A stretch of 64,000 bases of DNA from Kribbella amoyensis (lineage in GTDB: Bacteria > Actinomycetota > Actinomycetes > Propionibacteriales > Kribbellaceae): NCBI RefSeq assembly GCF_007828865.1, contig NZ_VIVK01000001.1, positions 2,108,001-2,172,000 on the forward strand, read 5' to 3'. A program made the translations under genes and the position numbers. Of this stretch, positions 1-7,257 are shown one piece after another (within the stretch, counting starts at the first letter, position 1; every line of letters starts with the position of its first letter). Below the pieces are notes generated by a model that saw only the letters and a program-made list of their open reading frames with translations, did no database searches and was not told the DNA's origin.

Positions 1-240
1 TGCGCCGGCGTCCTGGACGATCCCGAGCTGGACCCGGACACGTTCCACCTGACCGTCTCGATCGGCGTCGCGGTGTACCCGTCCGACGGGACGACCGTGG
101 ACGACCTGATCTTCCGCGCCGACCGCGCGATGTACGCCGCCAAGGCCGCCGGCCGCAACCGAGTCCGCCTGGCCGCCGACCTCACCCCCACCACCCCTAC
201 CTCCACCCCAACCTCCGCCCCCACCCTCCAACCCCGCTAA
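1..240 (+). CDS. GGDEF (diguanylate cyclase) domain protein, C-terminal fragment
   Basis: The window opens inside this gene. The frame from base 1 runs to TAA at 238-240. The visible 79 residues carry the end of a GGDEF domain: a beta strand with SIGVAVYP, then a helix reading [17 protein letters not shown], which is the classic last helix of the fold. GGDEF domains make cyclic di-GMP from GTP; the catalytic GGDEF loop itself lies upstream of the window, so activity cannot be judged. The last 20 or so residues are a Thr/Pro-rich disordered tail. The domain call is sure. The full architecture (PAS, EAL, membrane segments) is unknown. Confidence 0.9.
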   Translation, partial: CAGVLDDPELDPDTFHLTVSIGVAVYPSDGTTVDDLIFRADRAMYAAKAAGRNRVRLAADLTPTTPTSTPTSAPTLQPR

Positions 241-306
241 CCCCCCGCCCCCGCCCCCCGCCCCCGCCCCCCGCCCCCCGCACCCCCCCCGCGCCATCAA
301 CCCGAC

Positions 307-997
307 TTTGTGCGCCGCTCAGTCGTCGGCGGCGCGGCAGTTCGACCACTTCGCGCACAAAGTGGCCCACCGCGCCCCGCGCCCGCGCCCGGCGCCTTCT
401 CGGCCCTGGCCACCGCGCGATGAGCGCGAGTTTGTGCGCCGCTCAGTCGTCGGCGGCGCGGCAGTTCGACCGCTTGGTACACAAAGTGGCCCTCCTCGCC
501 CCGCGCCTCCTCGCCCCCCGCGCCTCGCGCCTCGCGCCTCGCGCCTCGTGCCTCGCGCCCCGCGCCCCGCGCCCCGCGCCTCGCGCCCCGCGATGAGCGC
601 GAGTTTGTGCGCCGCTCAGTCGTCGGCGGCGCGGCGGTTCGACCGCTTGGTGCACAAAGTGGCCCACCGCGCCCGGCGCCTCCGCGCCCCCGCGCCCCCC
701 GCGCCATCAACGCGAGTTTGTGCGCCGCTCAGCTGTCGGCGGCGCGGCAGTTCGACCGCTTGGTGCACAAAGTGGCCCACCGCGCCCGGTGCCTCCCCGC
801 CCCCGCACCCCCGCGCCATCAACGCGAGTTTGTGCGCCGCTCAGCCGTCGGCAGCGCAGCAGTTCGACCACTTCGCGCACAAAGTGGCCCACCGCGCCCG
901 GCGCCCCCTCGGCGCCCCGCACCCCCGCGCGATGAGCGCGAGTTTGTGCGCCGCTCAGTCGGCGGCGGCGCGGCAGTTCGGCCGCTTGGTGCACAAA
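307..997. repeat. Array of six 55-bp inverted-ended repeats
   Basis: Six copies of a 55-bp core lie at 307-361, 431-485, 604-658, 717-771, 829-883 and 943-997, all in the same orientation. Each starts TTTGTGCGCCGC and ends in GCACAAA (copy 2: ACACAAA), so the ends are inverted repeats. Copies 1 and 5 end CGCGCACAAA and give a 9-bp perfect stem. The others end GGTGCACAAA and give a 10-bp stem with one G-U pair. A second hairpin (GCGCCGC / GCGGCGC, loop 10) overlaps the terminal stem in most copies. Spacers are 57-118 bp, GC-rich and low in complexity, and each core is preceded by a GCGATGAGCGCGAG or GCCATCAACGCGAG-like flank. There is no gene here. Long frames cross the array but consist of Arg/Ala/Pro-rich translation. 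Confidence 0.9.
520..589. repeat. Heptanucleotide tandem repeat inside the array
   Basis: Ten head-to-tail 7-bp units (GCGCCTC, with GCGCCCC and one GTGCCTC variants) fill the spacer between copies 2 and 3 of the 55-bp array. They explain why that spacer is 118 bp while the others are 57-69 bp. The tract looks like a slippage-expanded microsatellite and is likely to vary between strains. Confidence 0.9.
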
Positions 998-1021
998 GTG
1001 GGGGTTTCGGGGGTTGGGGGA

Positions 1022-1046
1022 GAACCTTGTGTACGGGTTGGGCGTC
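1022..1046 (+). promoter_or_regulatory. Candidate ECF-type promoter of sigma operon 1
   Basis: GAAC at 1022-1025 and CGTC at 1043-1046 are 17 bp apart, 33 bp before the sigma start codon. This matches the general GGAAC-N16/17-CGTC form used by ECF sigma factors, so autoregulation is plausible. It is a short motif in GC-rich DNA and has not been tested. Confidence 0.4.
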
Positions 1047-1078
1047 CTGAGGGTGAAGGGGTGGTGACGGGAGAGGAC

Positions 1079-1606
1079 ATGCGGCAGAGCCGGGACGAGG
1101 AGTTCACCGCGTTCGTGGTGGCCAGGTCGGCGCGATTGGTCCACATCGCGCGGATGCTCTGTGGCGATCCCGCGCTCGCCGAGGACCTGGTGCAGACCGC
1201 GCTGGAGAAGGCGTACCAGCGCTGGGACCGGATCGAGCTGGGTGACCCGTTCGGGTACGTCCGGCAGGCCGTGGTCAACCAGCATCTGTCCTGGGTCCGG
1301 CGGCGGCCGTGGCGTGAGCGGCCGAGTGGTGGGGCCGCCGAGCTCGAACCGGAGCTCACCTGGTCCGTCACCGACCCGGCGGCCGGTGTGGACCGGCGGC
1401 TCGCGGTCGGCCGGGCGTTGCGGCACCTGACCCGGCGGGAGCGCGCCGTCATCGTGCTGCGGTACGTCGAGGACCTCACCGAGGCGGACACGGCCGCGGT
1501 CCTCGGGGTCGCGGTCGGCACGATCAAGAGCGCCAACGCCCGGGCGCTGAGGAAGTTGCGCGAGGCCCCCGAGTTGAGCGGCAGCGAAGTGGGAGAGCAC
1601 GTATGA
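1079..1606 (+). CDS. SigE-family sigma-70 factor (sigma operon 1)
   Basis: This 175-residue sigma factor has region 2 at about residues 9-75 (RMLCGDPALAEDLVQTALEK, the core-binding and -10 part) and region 4 at about 115-165 (LTRRERAVIVLRYVEDLTEA, then the helix-turn-helix LGVAVGTIKSANARALRKLR). Length and motifs fit the short actinobacterial SigE-family sigma factors. ATG 1079 is chosen because GGAG at 1070-1073 sits 5 bp upstream and homology starts here; in-frame extensions run into the repeat array. Its stop overlaps the next ATG (ATGA, 1603-1606), so the two are translationally coupled. A possible self-recognised promoter lies at 1022-1046. The regulon is unknown. Confidence 0.9.
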   Translation: MRQSRDEEFTAFVVARSARLVHIARMLCGDPALAEDLVQTALEKAYQRWDRIELGDPFGYVRQAVVNQHLSWVRRRPWRERPSGGAAELEPELTWSVTDPAAGVDRRLAVGRALRHLTRRERAVIVLRYVEDLTEADTAAVLGVAVGTIKSANARALRKLREAPELSGSEVGEHV

Positions 1607-2328
1607 ACGACGAGGAGATCCAGACCGCCCTCCGATCGACCCCGGCCGACACGGATCCGCTGGACCCGGCCAAGGTGATCGCGGGAGCCCATCGCCGCAA
1701 GCGGATCCGTATCGTCACCACGGGCGCGATCGCCTCGGCGGCGGTGGTTGCCGTGGCCGCCGTGACGGTGGCGACCGCCGGTACGTCGAGTCCGCCGCCG
1801 GAGCCGGCGATCGCGGGCACGCCGTCGACGAGCCCATCGACGCCGGTGCAGTCCAGCCGGTACCAGTTCCAGAACGAGGAACCGCCGGTCGGGACCGTAC
1901 CGCGGGACGGTGAGACCAAGATCGGCCAATACACCTCGGTCGCGACCAAGGGCGAGGAGTGGGCCGTGATCGTGCGCGAGCCCGGGCAACCCGCGTACGA
2001 GCCGTTCGGCTGGCGACGGACCATGGGCAACGAGAACCTCGGTGACCCCACCACGCCCGGCCTGCAGAGCGTCGGCGCCATCTACACCTCGGTCTTCCGC
2101 AGCCCGACGGCGACCACCGTGATCTACGTGGACGGCACCAAGGCCTGGTACGGCAAGGTGAACCGGCTCGCCGGGATCCCCGGCTGGGTCCAGGCCTCGG
2201 TCCAGCTGGACGCGCATCCCACGACGAAGCCCGGCGCGCTCCCGCCGAACGTCTCCGTCTTCGCGTACGACCGGACCGGCAAGCTGGTCGGCCGGTTCGG
2301 GTCTGCCCCGGATCCGTTGCACAGTTGA
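1603..2328 (+). CDS. Single-pass membrane protein, probable partner of the sigma factor
   Basis: 241 residues. About 38 cytosolic residues ending in a basic HRRKRIR patch precede one Ala/Val-rich membrane helix at about 40-60. A Pro/Ser/Thr linker and an extracellular domain of about 150 residues follow, with signatures EPFGWRR, NLGDPTTPG, QSVG and KAWYGK. The start overlaps the sigma stop by 4 bp. No zinc-type (HxxxCxxC) anti-sigma motif is present. The position and topology suggest an anti-sigma or sensor role, which is inference. The N-terminus resembles that of the partner in the second sigma operon (5092-5838): both have DE near the start, then AL, DPA and an Arg-rich patch before the helix. 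The outer domain is duplicated in the next gene. Confidence 0.75.
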   Translation: MNDEEIQTALRSTPADTDPLDPAKVIAGAHRRKRIRIVTTGAIASAAVVAVAAVTVATAGTSSPPPEPAIAGTPSTSPSTPVQSSRYQFQNEEPPVGTVPRDGETKIGQYTSVATKGEEWAVIVREPGQPAYEPFGWRRTMGNENLGDPTTPGLQSVGAIYTSVFRSPTATTVIYVDGTKAWYGKVNRLAGIPGWVQASVQLDAHPTTKPGALPPNVSVFAYDRTGKLVGRFGSAPDPLHS

Positions 2329-2399
2329 CGGAACCCTTCGCCGGGTGCGTGGCGTCCTTCAGCCCGACAGCAACCCCAATCCTTGTGGAGGGCAACCAA

Positions 2400-3104
2400 A
2401 TGCGCAGTACCCCTATCCGGCAGCGGACCGTTCGGCTGGTCGCGACGGGCCTCGCGGCCGCCGCGGTCGCCGGCGTCATGATCGCCACCGCCGCCGTCAC
2501 CGGTACCGACCAGCAGGCCGTCGCGGGCGGCCCGGGAACCAGCGCGGCCCAGCAGGTCCCGCAGCAGGACAACCCGGCCGGGCGCGTGGCGGCGGCGAAC
2601 CCGAAACCAGCGCCCAAGGCAACGAAGTACGTGTTCCAGAACAAGCGCCCCGCGGTCGGCCGGCTCGCGGCCGGTGCCGAGGTGAAGATCGCGCCGCACC
2701 TGTTCTTCGCCACCAAGGGCACCGAGTGGGCCGTGATCAGCCGGGTGCCGGGCGAACCGGCGTACGAGCCGTTCGGCTGGCGCCGCACCTTGGGCAACGA
2801 CAACCTCGGCGACCCCAGCACGCCCGGGATCCAGAGTGTCGGCCCGGTCGTCAGCTCGGTCTTCCAGAGCGCCGAGGTGAGCACCGTGGTCTACACCCGC
2901 GGCAGCAAGGCCTGGTACGGCAAGATCTACCGGCTCGGCGGGATCCCCGGCTGGGTGCAGTCCTCCGCGCAGCTGACCGCGGATCCCGCGGCCAAGAAGT
3001 CGCCGGGTCCGCAGCCGCCGGCGGTGTCGGTCTTCAGCTACGACGCGGCCGGCAAGCTGCTGAGCAAGTTCGGCGACGCGAAGGGCGACCCGCTCGCCAA
3101 GTAG
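2400..3104 (+). CDS. Secreted or membrane-anchored paralogue of the upstream extracellular domain
   Basis: 234 residues from ATG 2400, which has GGAGGG at 2387-2392; an in-frame TTG at 2325 has no such site. The N-terminus (RQRTVR, then about 20 Ala/Val-rich residues) looks like a signal peptide or signal anchor, with no cytosolic sigma-binding part. After a Gln/Pro/Ala linker the protein repeats the outer domain of the preceding gene: EWAVI, AYEPFGWRR, NLGD, GIQSVG, KAWYGK and GIPGWVQ all recur in the same order. So this is a tandem duplication that lost the cytosolic head. It may be a decoy or ligand for the same signal (inference). A strong hairpin follows the stop. Confidence 0.75.
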   Translation: MRSTPIRQRTVRLVATGLAAAAVAGVMIATAAVTGTDQQAVAGGPGTSAAQQVPQQDNPAGRVAAANPKPAPKATKYVFQNKRPAVGRLAAGAEVKIAPHLFFATKGTEWAVISRVPGEPAYEPFGWRRTLGNDNLGDPSTPGIQSVGPVVSSVFQSAEVSTVVYTRGSKAWYGKIYRLGGIPGWVQSSAQLTADPAAKKSPGPQPPAVSVFSYDAAGKLLSKFGDAKGDPLAK

Positions 3105-3115
3105 GCAGGCAAGGC

Positions 3116-3149
3116 AGAACCGCGGGGCTTCCGGAGGCCCCGCGGTTCT
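3116..3149. terminator. Bidirectional terminator between convergent genes
   Basis: A 13-bp perfect stem, AGAACCGCGGGGC at 3116-3128 and its complement at 3137-3149, with an 8-base loop. It lies between the + operon ending at 3104 and the - gene ending at 3169, so it can serve both. Confidence 0.85.
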
Positions 3150-3168
3150 GTCGTACTCCGAGCCTGGC

Positions 3169-4386
3169 TCAGCAGGCGCCGAAGGACCCGGCGCTCACCC
3201 AGGCCTTCGCGACGTACATGCCGGCGTGGACCCGCAGCCAGACGTTGCTGGTGCCCTGCGAACCGGACACGCTCTGCCCGGTGGTCTGGCACTCCACCGG
3301 GACCTGTGCGGCCTTGCCCGCCATCCCGACCACGGCGCCGCTGGAGCTCGGCGTACTGCGGACGTTGAGATAGCCGGACGAGATCGAGACCGTGCCACGG
3401 CCGCCGTCACCGGTCCACAGGTAGGTGGCGTCCACCCAGGCGTTGTTCGACAGGCCGAGCGCGTCCCAGAACGTCCCGTCGGCCAGGTCGATCCCCGCCG
3501 GGTTCGCCACGGTCCGGCCGAACTGGTCCTTCCCGCCGTTGTACCCGTTCTGGTACGCGGCCTGCGCTTCCGGCTTGCCCTGCGGCAGGTCCTTCCACAT
3601 CTCCCGGGTGGCGCTCGGGTTCCAGTAGTCGTCCTTGGTGTTCCACGGGCCGACGTCCCAGACCGGCTCGAACGCGCACCGGATCGTCCCGGTCGTCGTG
3701 CACACCTTGACCGAGTAGTTGCCGGACCCCTTGTTCGCCAGGCCGCGGCGCGACGGCAGTGCGACGAAGTGGTCCCGGTTGACGATCACGTGGCCGTTCG
3801 CCGTGGTCCCGCCGACCAGGCCCTCGCGGGTGGCGAAGACGCGGGACCTCAACGGTGCCGCCTGGATCGCCATCCGGCTCGGGTCCGCCTGGTCGGTCGG
3901 CTGCACGGTGACGTCGGCGACCCACGGCTTCGCGCCTTGCGGGGGCGCGCTGACGATGATCCGCAGCTGCACCTGGTCGCTGGCGCCGGGCAGCGCGGTC
4001 GGCGTACCGGGCTTGGCGGGCGTCCACTCCGACCACTGGTCCCGGACCAGGGCGCGGACGTCGACCTCGGCGGTCGAGCGGTCCGGCGTCCCGGTGGTGT
4101 AGCCGACCACGACGGCCGAGGTGGGGGCGGGGAAGCGGACGGGATCCAGGTTCGCGATCCCGGAGCGCTGCCGGATCTCGGCCGAACCCATCGTGGCCCG
4201 GGCGTCGCCGAGAATGATCCGGTGGCCGTCGACCGTGACGTTGGTGGATCCCTCGGCCGGACGCGCGGCGACGGCGACCGGGTCCGGCGTACTGGCCGCG
4301 CTCGGCAGGACGGTGGCGGCCAGGGGTGCCGCGGCCAGCGCGGCGACGGCCAGGAGTGCGGCTGGGGACTTTCGGGTGATGCGCAT
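3169..4386 (-). CDS. Secreted protein with C-terminal SH3-like domain
   Basis: 405 residues. A signal peptide covers about residues 1-32 (RITRK, Ala/Leu-rich core, cleavage near SAAS-TP). The central part, to about residue 325, resembles conserved actinobacterial secreted proteins of unknown role; it has ISPR-like features such as PVWDVGPWN and YNGGKDQFGR seen in cell-wall-associated or peptidase-associated exoproteins. The last 70 or so residues form a bacterial SH3 domain (GYLNVRSTPSSSG...VWLRV), normally a cell-wall-binding module, with a Cys pair. The ATG at 4386 has GGAGG 10 bp upstream. The gene is transcribed away from sigma operon 2 across a shared 190-bp region. A role in the wall is likely; an enzymatic activity is not shown. 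Confidence 0.75.
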   Translation of the reverse strand: MRITRKSPAALLAVAALAAAPLAATVLPSAASTPDPVAVAARPAEGSTNVTVDGHRIILGDARATMGSAEIRQRSGIANLDPVRFPAPTSAVVVGYTTGTPDRSTAEVDVRALVRDQWSEWTPAKPGTPTALPGASDQVQLRIIVSAPPQGAKPWVADVTVQPTDQADPSRMAIQAAPLRSRVFATREGLVGGTTANGHVIVNRDHFVALPSRRGLANKGSGNYSVKVCTTTGTIRCAFEPVWDVGPWNTKDDYWNPSATREMWKDLPQGKPEAQAAYQNGYNGGKDQFGRTVANPAGIDLADGTFWDALGLSNNAWVDATYLWTGDGGRGTVSISSGYLNVRSTPSSSGAVVGMAGKAAQVPVECQTTGQSVSGSQGTSNVWLRVHAGMYVAKAWVSAGSFGAC

Positions 4387-4457
4387 GGGCGGTGTACCTC
4401 CGGGGCGGTGAGGTGTCGGCTACCGGGCGCGAGGCCCGGCTCACCTAATGTGACAAA

Positions 4458-4484
4458 GGAACCGCCGTCTTGTATAGCGTCGTC
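4458..4484 (+). promoter_or_regulatory. Candidate ECF-type promoter of sigma operon 2
   Basis: GGAAC at 4458-4462 and CGTC at 4481-4484 (18 bp between) precede the sigma start at 4577; an overlapping CGTC at 4478 gives 15 bp. The form matches ECF -35/-10 elements as in sigma operon 1. The spacing is slightly off the usual 16-17, so the call is tentative. Confidence 0.35.
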
Positions 4485-4576
4485 AATAAATTTCTTCGAA
4501 GGATCTGCTGACCGGACAGAACCTTTTCGATGGCCGAGCGGGTTTGGACCGGTGTGACAGACGCAGAGGAGACGCG

Positions 4577-5095
4577 ATGACCCGGGCCGCGGACGCCGAT
4601 TTCGAGCGGTTCGTGCAGGCGCAGTCGACCCCGTTGCTCCGGTTCGCGGAGATGCTGTGCGGCGATCGGCACACGGCCGAGGACCTCGTCCAGCAGGCGT
4701 TGATGCGGTCGTACCCGAAATGGCACCGGCTGGACAGCGATCCACTGCGGTACGTCCGCAGGGTGCTGGTGAACCGGTTCCTCTCCCAGGTCCGGCGGCG
4801 CTGGACCAAGGAGGTCCCCAGCGATCCGGTCGACAACGACTGGGACCAGCGGTCCGTGGCCGACTTCGCCGCCGAGGTCCACACCCGGGAGGCGGTCCTG
4901 GCGGCGCTCGCCGGACTGACCGTACGGGAGCGGGCGGTGGTGGCGCTGCGGTACTCGCAGGACCTCTCCGAGGCGGAGACGGCCGAGCTGCTCGGGATGG
5001 CGCTCGGCACCGTCAAGAGCACCGCGTCTCGCGCGCTGACCAAGCTGCGGCTGTCACCCGACCTGATCGAAACCGGAGTGGGAGGACACAGATGA
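4577..5095 (+). CDS. SigE-family sigma-70 factor (sigma operon 2)
   Basis: 172 residues, the same family and plan as the factor at 1079. Region 2 contains EMLCGDRHTAEDLVQQALM and region 4 contains LTVRERAVVALRYSQDLSEA followed by LGMALGTVKSTASRALTKLR. ATG 4577 has GAGGAG at 4566-4571. The gene ends in an ATGA overlap (5092-5095) with a membrane-protein gene, as in operon 1. The two operons are 1.5 kb apart and look like an old duplication in which the sigma factors stayed alike while the partners' outer parts diverged completely. Target promoters are unknown. Confidence 0.9.
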   Translation: MTRAADADFERFVQAQSTPLLRFAEMLCGDRHTAEDLVQQALMRSYPKWHRLDSDPLRYVRRVLVNRFLSQVRRRWTKEVPSDPVDNDWDQRSVADFAAEVHTREAVLAALAGLTVRERAVVALRYSQDLSEAETAELLGMALGTVKSTASRALTKLRLSPDLIETGVGGHR

Positions 5096-5838
5096 GCGAC
5101 GAGCAGCGGGTGCGCGCAGCGCTCGAGTACGACCTGGAGCCGTGGCAGCCGGACCCGGCCAGCTTGATGCGCCGGGGCCGCCGGTTCACCTGGGTCCGGC
5201 GTGGTCTGACCGCCGCCGGGGTGGTCGCGGCGGCCGGTACCGTCGCGACGGTGTCCGCCGCGGTCGGCGGGCCCTCCGGCGTCCGCACCCTGGTGGCCGG
5301 CGACCCGGTCCCGTCGACGGGGCTGCCGAGCAAGGCCGCCCCGACCTGCGTGCCGGTCACCGCGGAGCCGAGCCCGGGGCCCTCGCTCCCCGGCCAGCCG
5401 TCCCTCGCGACCGAGAAGCCGTCGGTGCCGGCCACACCGGGCGCGCCGACCGAGCAGCCGTCCCTGCCGGGCCAGCCGACCGAGAAGCCGTCGGTGCCGG
5501 ATGCGACGCCGTCCGCGGTCCCGGACGCGACGCCCTCGCTGCCGGCGTGCGAGTCCAGCGATGGTCCGCGGGAACCGGCCACGCCTTCCCTCGCCCCGAC
5601 GGAGAAGCCGTCGTACCCGACACCGAGTGAGGAGCCGTCGGACCCGAGCGCGACGCCGACGCTCCCGAGCACGGCGAAGCCGCCGTACCCGACTCCGAGT
5701 GAGGAGCCGTCGGATCCGAGCGCGACGCCGACGCTCCCGAGCACGGCGAAGCCGCCGTACCCGACTCCGAGTAAGGAGCCGTCGGACCCGAGCACGGTGG
5801 AGCCGTCGGCCAAGGCGACGCCCAGCGCGCAGAAGTAG
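5092..5838 (+). CDS. Single-pass membrane protein with long Pro/Ser/Thr-rich outer region
   Basis: 248 residues. A cytosolic head of about 38 residues (SDEQ..., then DPASLMRRGRR) precedes one membrane helix at about 40-62. The remaining 180 residues are a low-complexity Pro/Ser/Thr/Glu region with EKPSVP, EQPSLPG and YPTPSEEPSDPS repeats and two Cys. The head resembles the partner of sigma operon 1, which supports a shared sigma-binding role (inference). The outer part looks like a wall-spanning stalk rather than a folded sensor. The gene is translationally coupled to the sigma gene. It ends 12 bp before a convergent gene, with no clear terminator in the gap. Confidence 0.7.
   Translation: MSDEQRVRAALEYDLEPWQPDPASLMRRGRRFTWVRRGLTAAGVVAAAGTVATVSAAVGGPSGVRTLVAGDPVPSTGLPSKAAPTCVPVTAEPSPGPSLPGQPSLATEKPSVPATPGAPTEQPSLPGQPTEKPSVPDATPSAVPDATPSLPACESSDGPREPATPSLAPTEKPSYPTPSEEPSDPSATPTLPSTAKPPYPTPSEEPSDPSATPTLPSTAKPPYPTPSKEPSDPSTVEPSAKATPSAQK
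5614..5795 (+). repeat. 72-bp coding tandem repeat
   Basis: About two and a half copies of a 72-bp unit start at 5614, 5686 and 5758, each beginning with the codons for YPTPS. Each copy encodes 24 residues (YPTPSEEPSDPS, then ATPTLPSTAKPP). The copies are nearly identical at the DNA level, so the length of the stalk should vary by recombination without a frameshift. Confidence 0.9.
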
Positions 5839-5850
5839 AGATCCTCGCCT

Positions 5851-6351
5851 TCATTCACCGGTACGGCCGTCGGCCAGCTCGCGGGCAACATCGAGCTGAC
5901 CGACGTGCCGTGCGTACTCCTGCAGCACGTGGAACAGGATCCAGTTCAACGTGGGAACCTCCGCCCCGGCGCCGAATCTCCCACCGACCGCGGCCGACGC
6001 ACCGAGCTCGGCCGCGGCCACGATCTCCTCGGTCCGCTCGCCGCCAGCTTGGAGGCGACCCAGCAACCCGTCGAGGTCGTCGCCGGGAGCGAGCCGCCAT
6101 TGGTCGTCCGCGTCCGCATCGCCCCACGGATCGTCCACCTGCTCGGCGGTGAACCCCCAGCGGATCCACCGTCGCTCCATGAACACCAAGTGCCGCAGCA
6201 ACTCCAGCGGTGACCACCCGGACGGCAACCGGCTGGTCCGCAGCTCCTCCTCGCTCAGTCCCGTCAGCTTCCGCTCGACGGTCGACCGGTAGTACCGCAA
6301 CCACGCGAGGTGCAGCTCCCGCGTGTCACCGAGCCCCTGGTCCGGCAGCAT
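5851..6351 (-). CDS. DinB/DUF664 family protein
   Basis: 166 residues with the four-helix DinB-like fold of the actinobacterial DUF664 group: ELHLAWLRYYRSTVERKLTGL at the start, SPLELLRHLVFMERRW in the middle and a conserved HVLQEYARHVGQLD helix near the end. The His residues in RHL, FHV and ARHVGQ fit the metal-binding triad of this superfamily, whose members include mycothiol-dependent transferases. The substrate is unknown. ATG at 6351 shares one base with the stop of the upstream regulator gene, so the two form an operon. Its 3' end faces the sigma-partner gene across 12 bp. Confidence 0.8.
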   Translation of the reverse strand: MLPDQGLGDTRELHLAWLRYYRSTVERKLTGLSEEELRTSRLPSGWSPLELLRHLVFMERRWIRWGFTAEQVDDPWGDADADDQWRLAPGDDLDGLLGRLQAGGERTEEIVAAAELGASAAVGGRFGAGAEVPTLNWILFHVLQEYARHVGQLDVARELADGRTGE

Positions 6352-7142
6352 CAGCGCTGCCGCAGGAACTCGGCCGTCGCCTCATCCGCGGGGAAGAACT
6401 GCTCGATCATCAACTCCGACACGGTCACGTCCAACGGCGTACCGAACGTCGCGATCGTGGTCAGCAGGGACAGCTCGCGATCCCCGTGCCGCAGCTTCAG
6501 CGGGATCACCACCTCGGCCGGGCCCGGCAACTCGGCGCGCTCGCCCGCGGCGTACCCGCGGATCTCCTCGTACAGGTCCTGCAACTCCGGATCCGCCGTA
6601 CTCGCGGCCTGGCGTTGCAGGCTCGCCAGCGCGCTCGCGCGGACCTCGGGCAGGTTGGTGATCCGCCGGGCGACGCCGTCGGGATGCAGCATCAACCGGA
6701 GCGCGTTGATCGGGGCGCCGAGCAGGGCGGGCGCGACATCCTCGGTGAACAAGGCGATTCCGGCGTTCGCCTCGACCACGTTCCACCAGCGGTCCACCAC
6801 CAGCGCGGGGTACGGGTCGTGGCCCTTGAGCAGCCGGCGCAGTGTCTCGCGGATCGCCAGCATCGCCGGCGAGTGCAGGGACGCCTCGCTGTAGATCGGG
6901 GCGAACCCACCCGCGAGCAGCAACTGGTTGCGGTCCCGGAGCGGGACGTCGAGGTGCTCGGCCAGCCGCAGCACCATGTCACGGCTCGGCTTGGCGCGAC
7001 CGGTCTCGACGAAGCTGACGTGCCGGGTGGAGACGTCCACCCGGTTGGCCAGGTCGAGCTGGCTGAGCCGGCGGCGCTCCCGCCAGCCGCGGAGCAGCTG
7101 CCCGACCGGGCGCTGGAAGGTTTCCTCGGCGATCGCAGTCAT
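6351..7142 (-). CDS. XRE-type regulator with MmyB-like ligand-binding domain
   Basis: 263 residues from ATG 7142. The N-terminal helix-turn-helix covers about residues 15-70 (RRRLSQLDLANRVDVSTRHV, then ETGRAKPSRDMVLRLAEHLD). The rest is the MmyB-like ligand-binding domain typical of such actinobacterial regulators, with ALVVDRWWNVVEANAG and a C-terminal FGTPLDVTVSELMIEQFFP. It is co-transcribed with the DinB-like gene and divergent from a small membrane protein gene at 7258. An inverted repeat in the shared region (7161-7183) is a candidate operator. The ligand is unknown, and autoregulation together with control of 7258-7665 is inference. Confidence 0.85.
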   Translation of the reverse strand: MTAIAEETFQRPVGQLLRGWRERRRLSQLDLANRVDVSTRHVSFVETGRAKPSRDMVLRLAEHLDVPLRDRNQLLLAGGFAPIYSEASLHSPAMLAIRETLRRLLKGHDPYPALVVDRWWNVVEANAGIALFTEDVAPALLGAPINALRLMLHPDGVARRITNLPEVRASALASLQRQAASTADPELQDLYEEIRGYAAGERAELPGPAEVVIPLKLRHGDRELSLLTTIATFGTPLDVTVSELMIEQFFPADEATAEFLRQR

Positions 7143-7160
7143 GGCTCGACGGTAACCGCT

Positions 7161-7183
7161 GAGGTGACCATCGCCATTACCTC
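7161..7183. promoter_or_regulatory. Candidate operator for the MmyB-type regulator
   Basis: GAGGTGA at 7161-7167 and TTACCTC at 7177-7183 form an inverted repeat with one mismatch and a 9-bp spacer, in the 115-bp region between the divergent regulator and membrane-protein genes. A direct repeat, GACCATCGCC, also occurs here twice. Binding is not shown. Confidence 0.4.
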
Positions 7184-7257
7184 GGACGTCATCGACCATC
7201 GCCGTGGTCCGGCGGCAAGCTTCTCGGCATCGGAACAGAGTTCGAAGGAGAACCCAG

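Noticed and set aside
307..997. CRISPR array
   Set aside because: Repeats are 55 bp with inverted ends, spacers are of unequal length and themselves similar low-complexity sequence, and no cas genes are near.
308..1078. Long open frame through the repeat array, giving a 432-residue form of the first sigma factor
   Set aside because: The extra part is Arg/Ala/Pro-rich translation of the repeats, all three frames stay open through GC bias, and homology with a ribosome-binding site starts at ATG 1079.
241..1078. Integron or transposon end
   Set aside because: No transposase, integrase or attC-like core with the expected spacing is visible; the inverted-ended units remain unexplained but no mobile gene supports them here.
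2325..2399. TTG start at 2325 for the second sensor-like gene
   Set aside because: It overlaps the previous stop without a ribosome-binding site and would put 25 residues before a good signal sequence; ATG 2400 has GGAGGG at the right distance.
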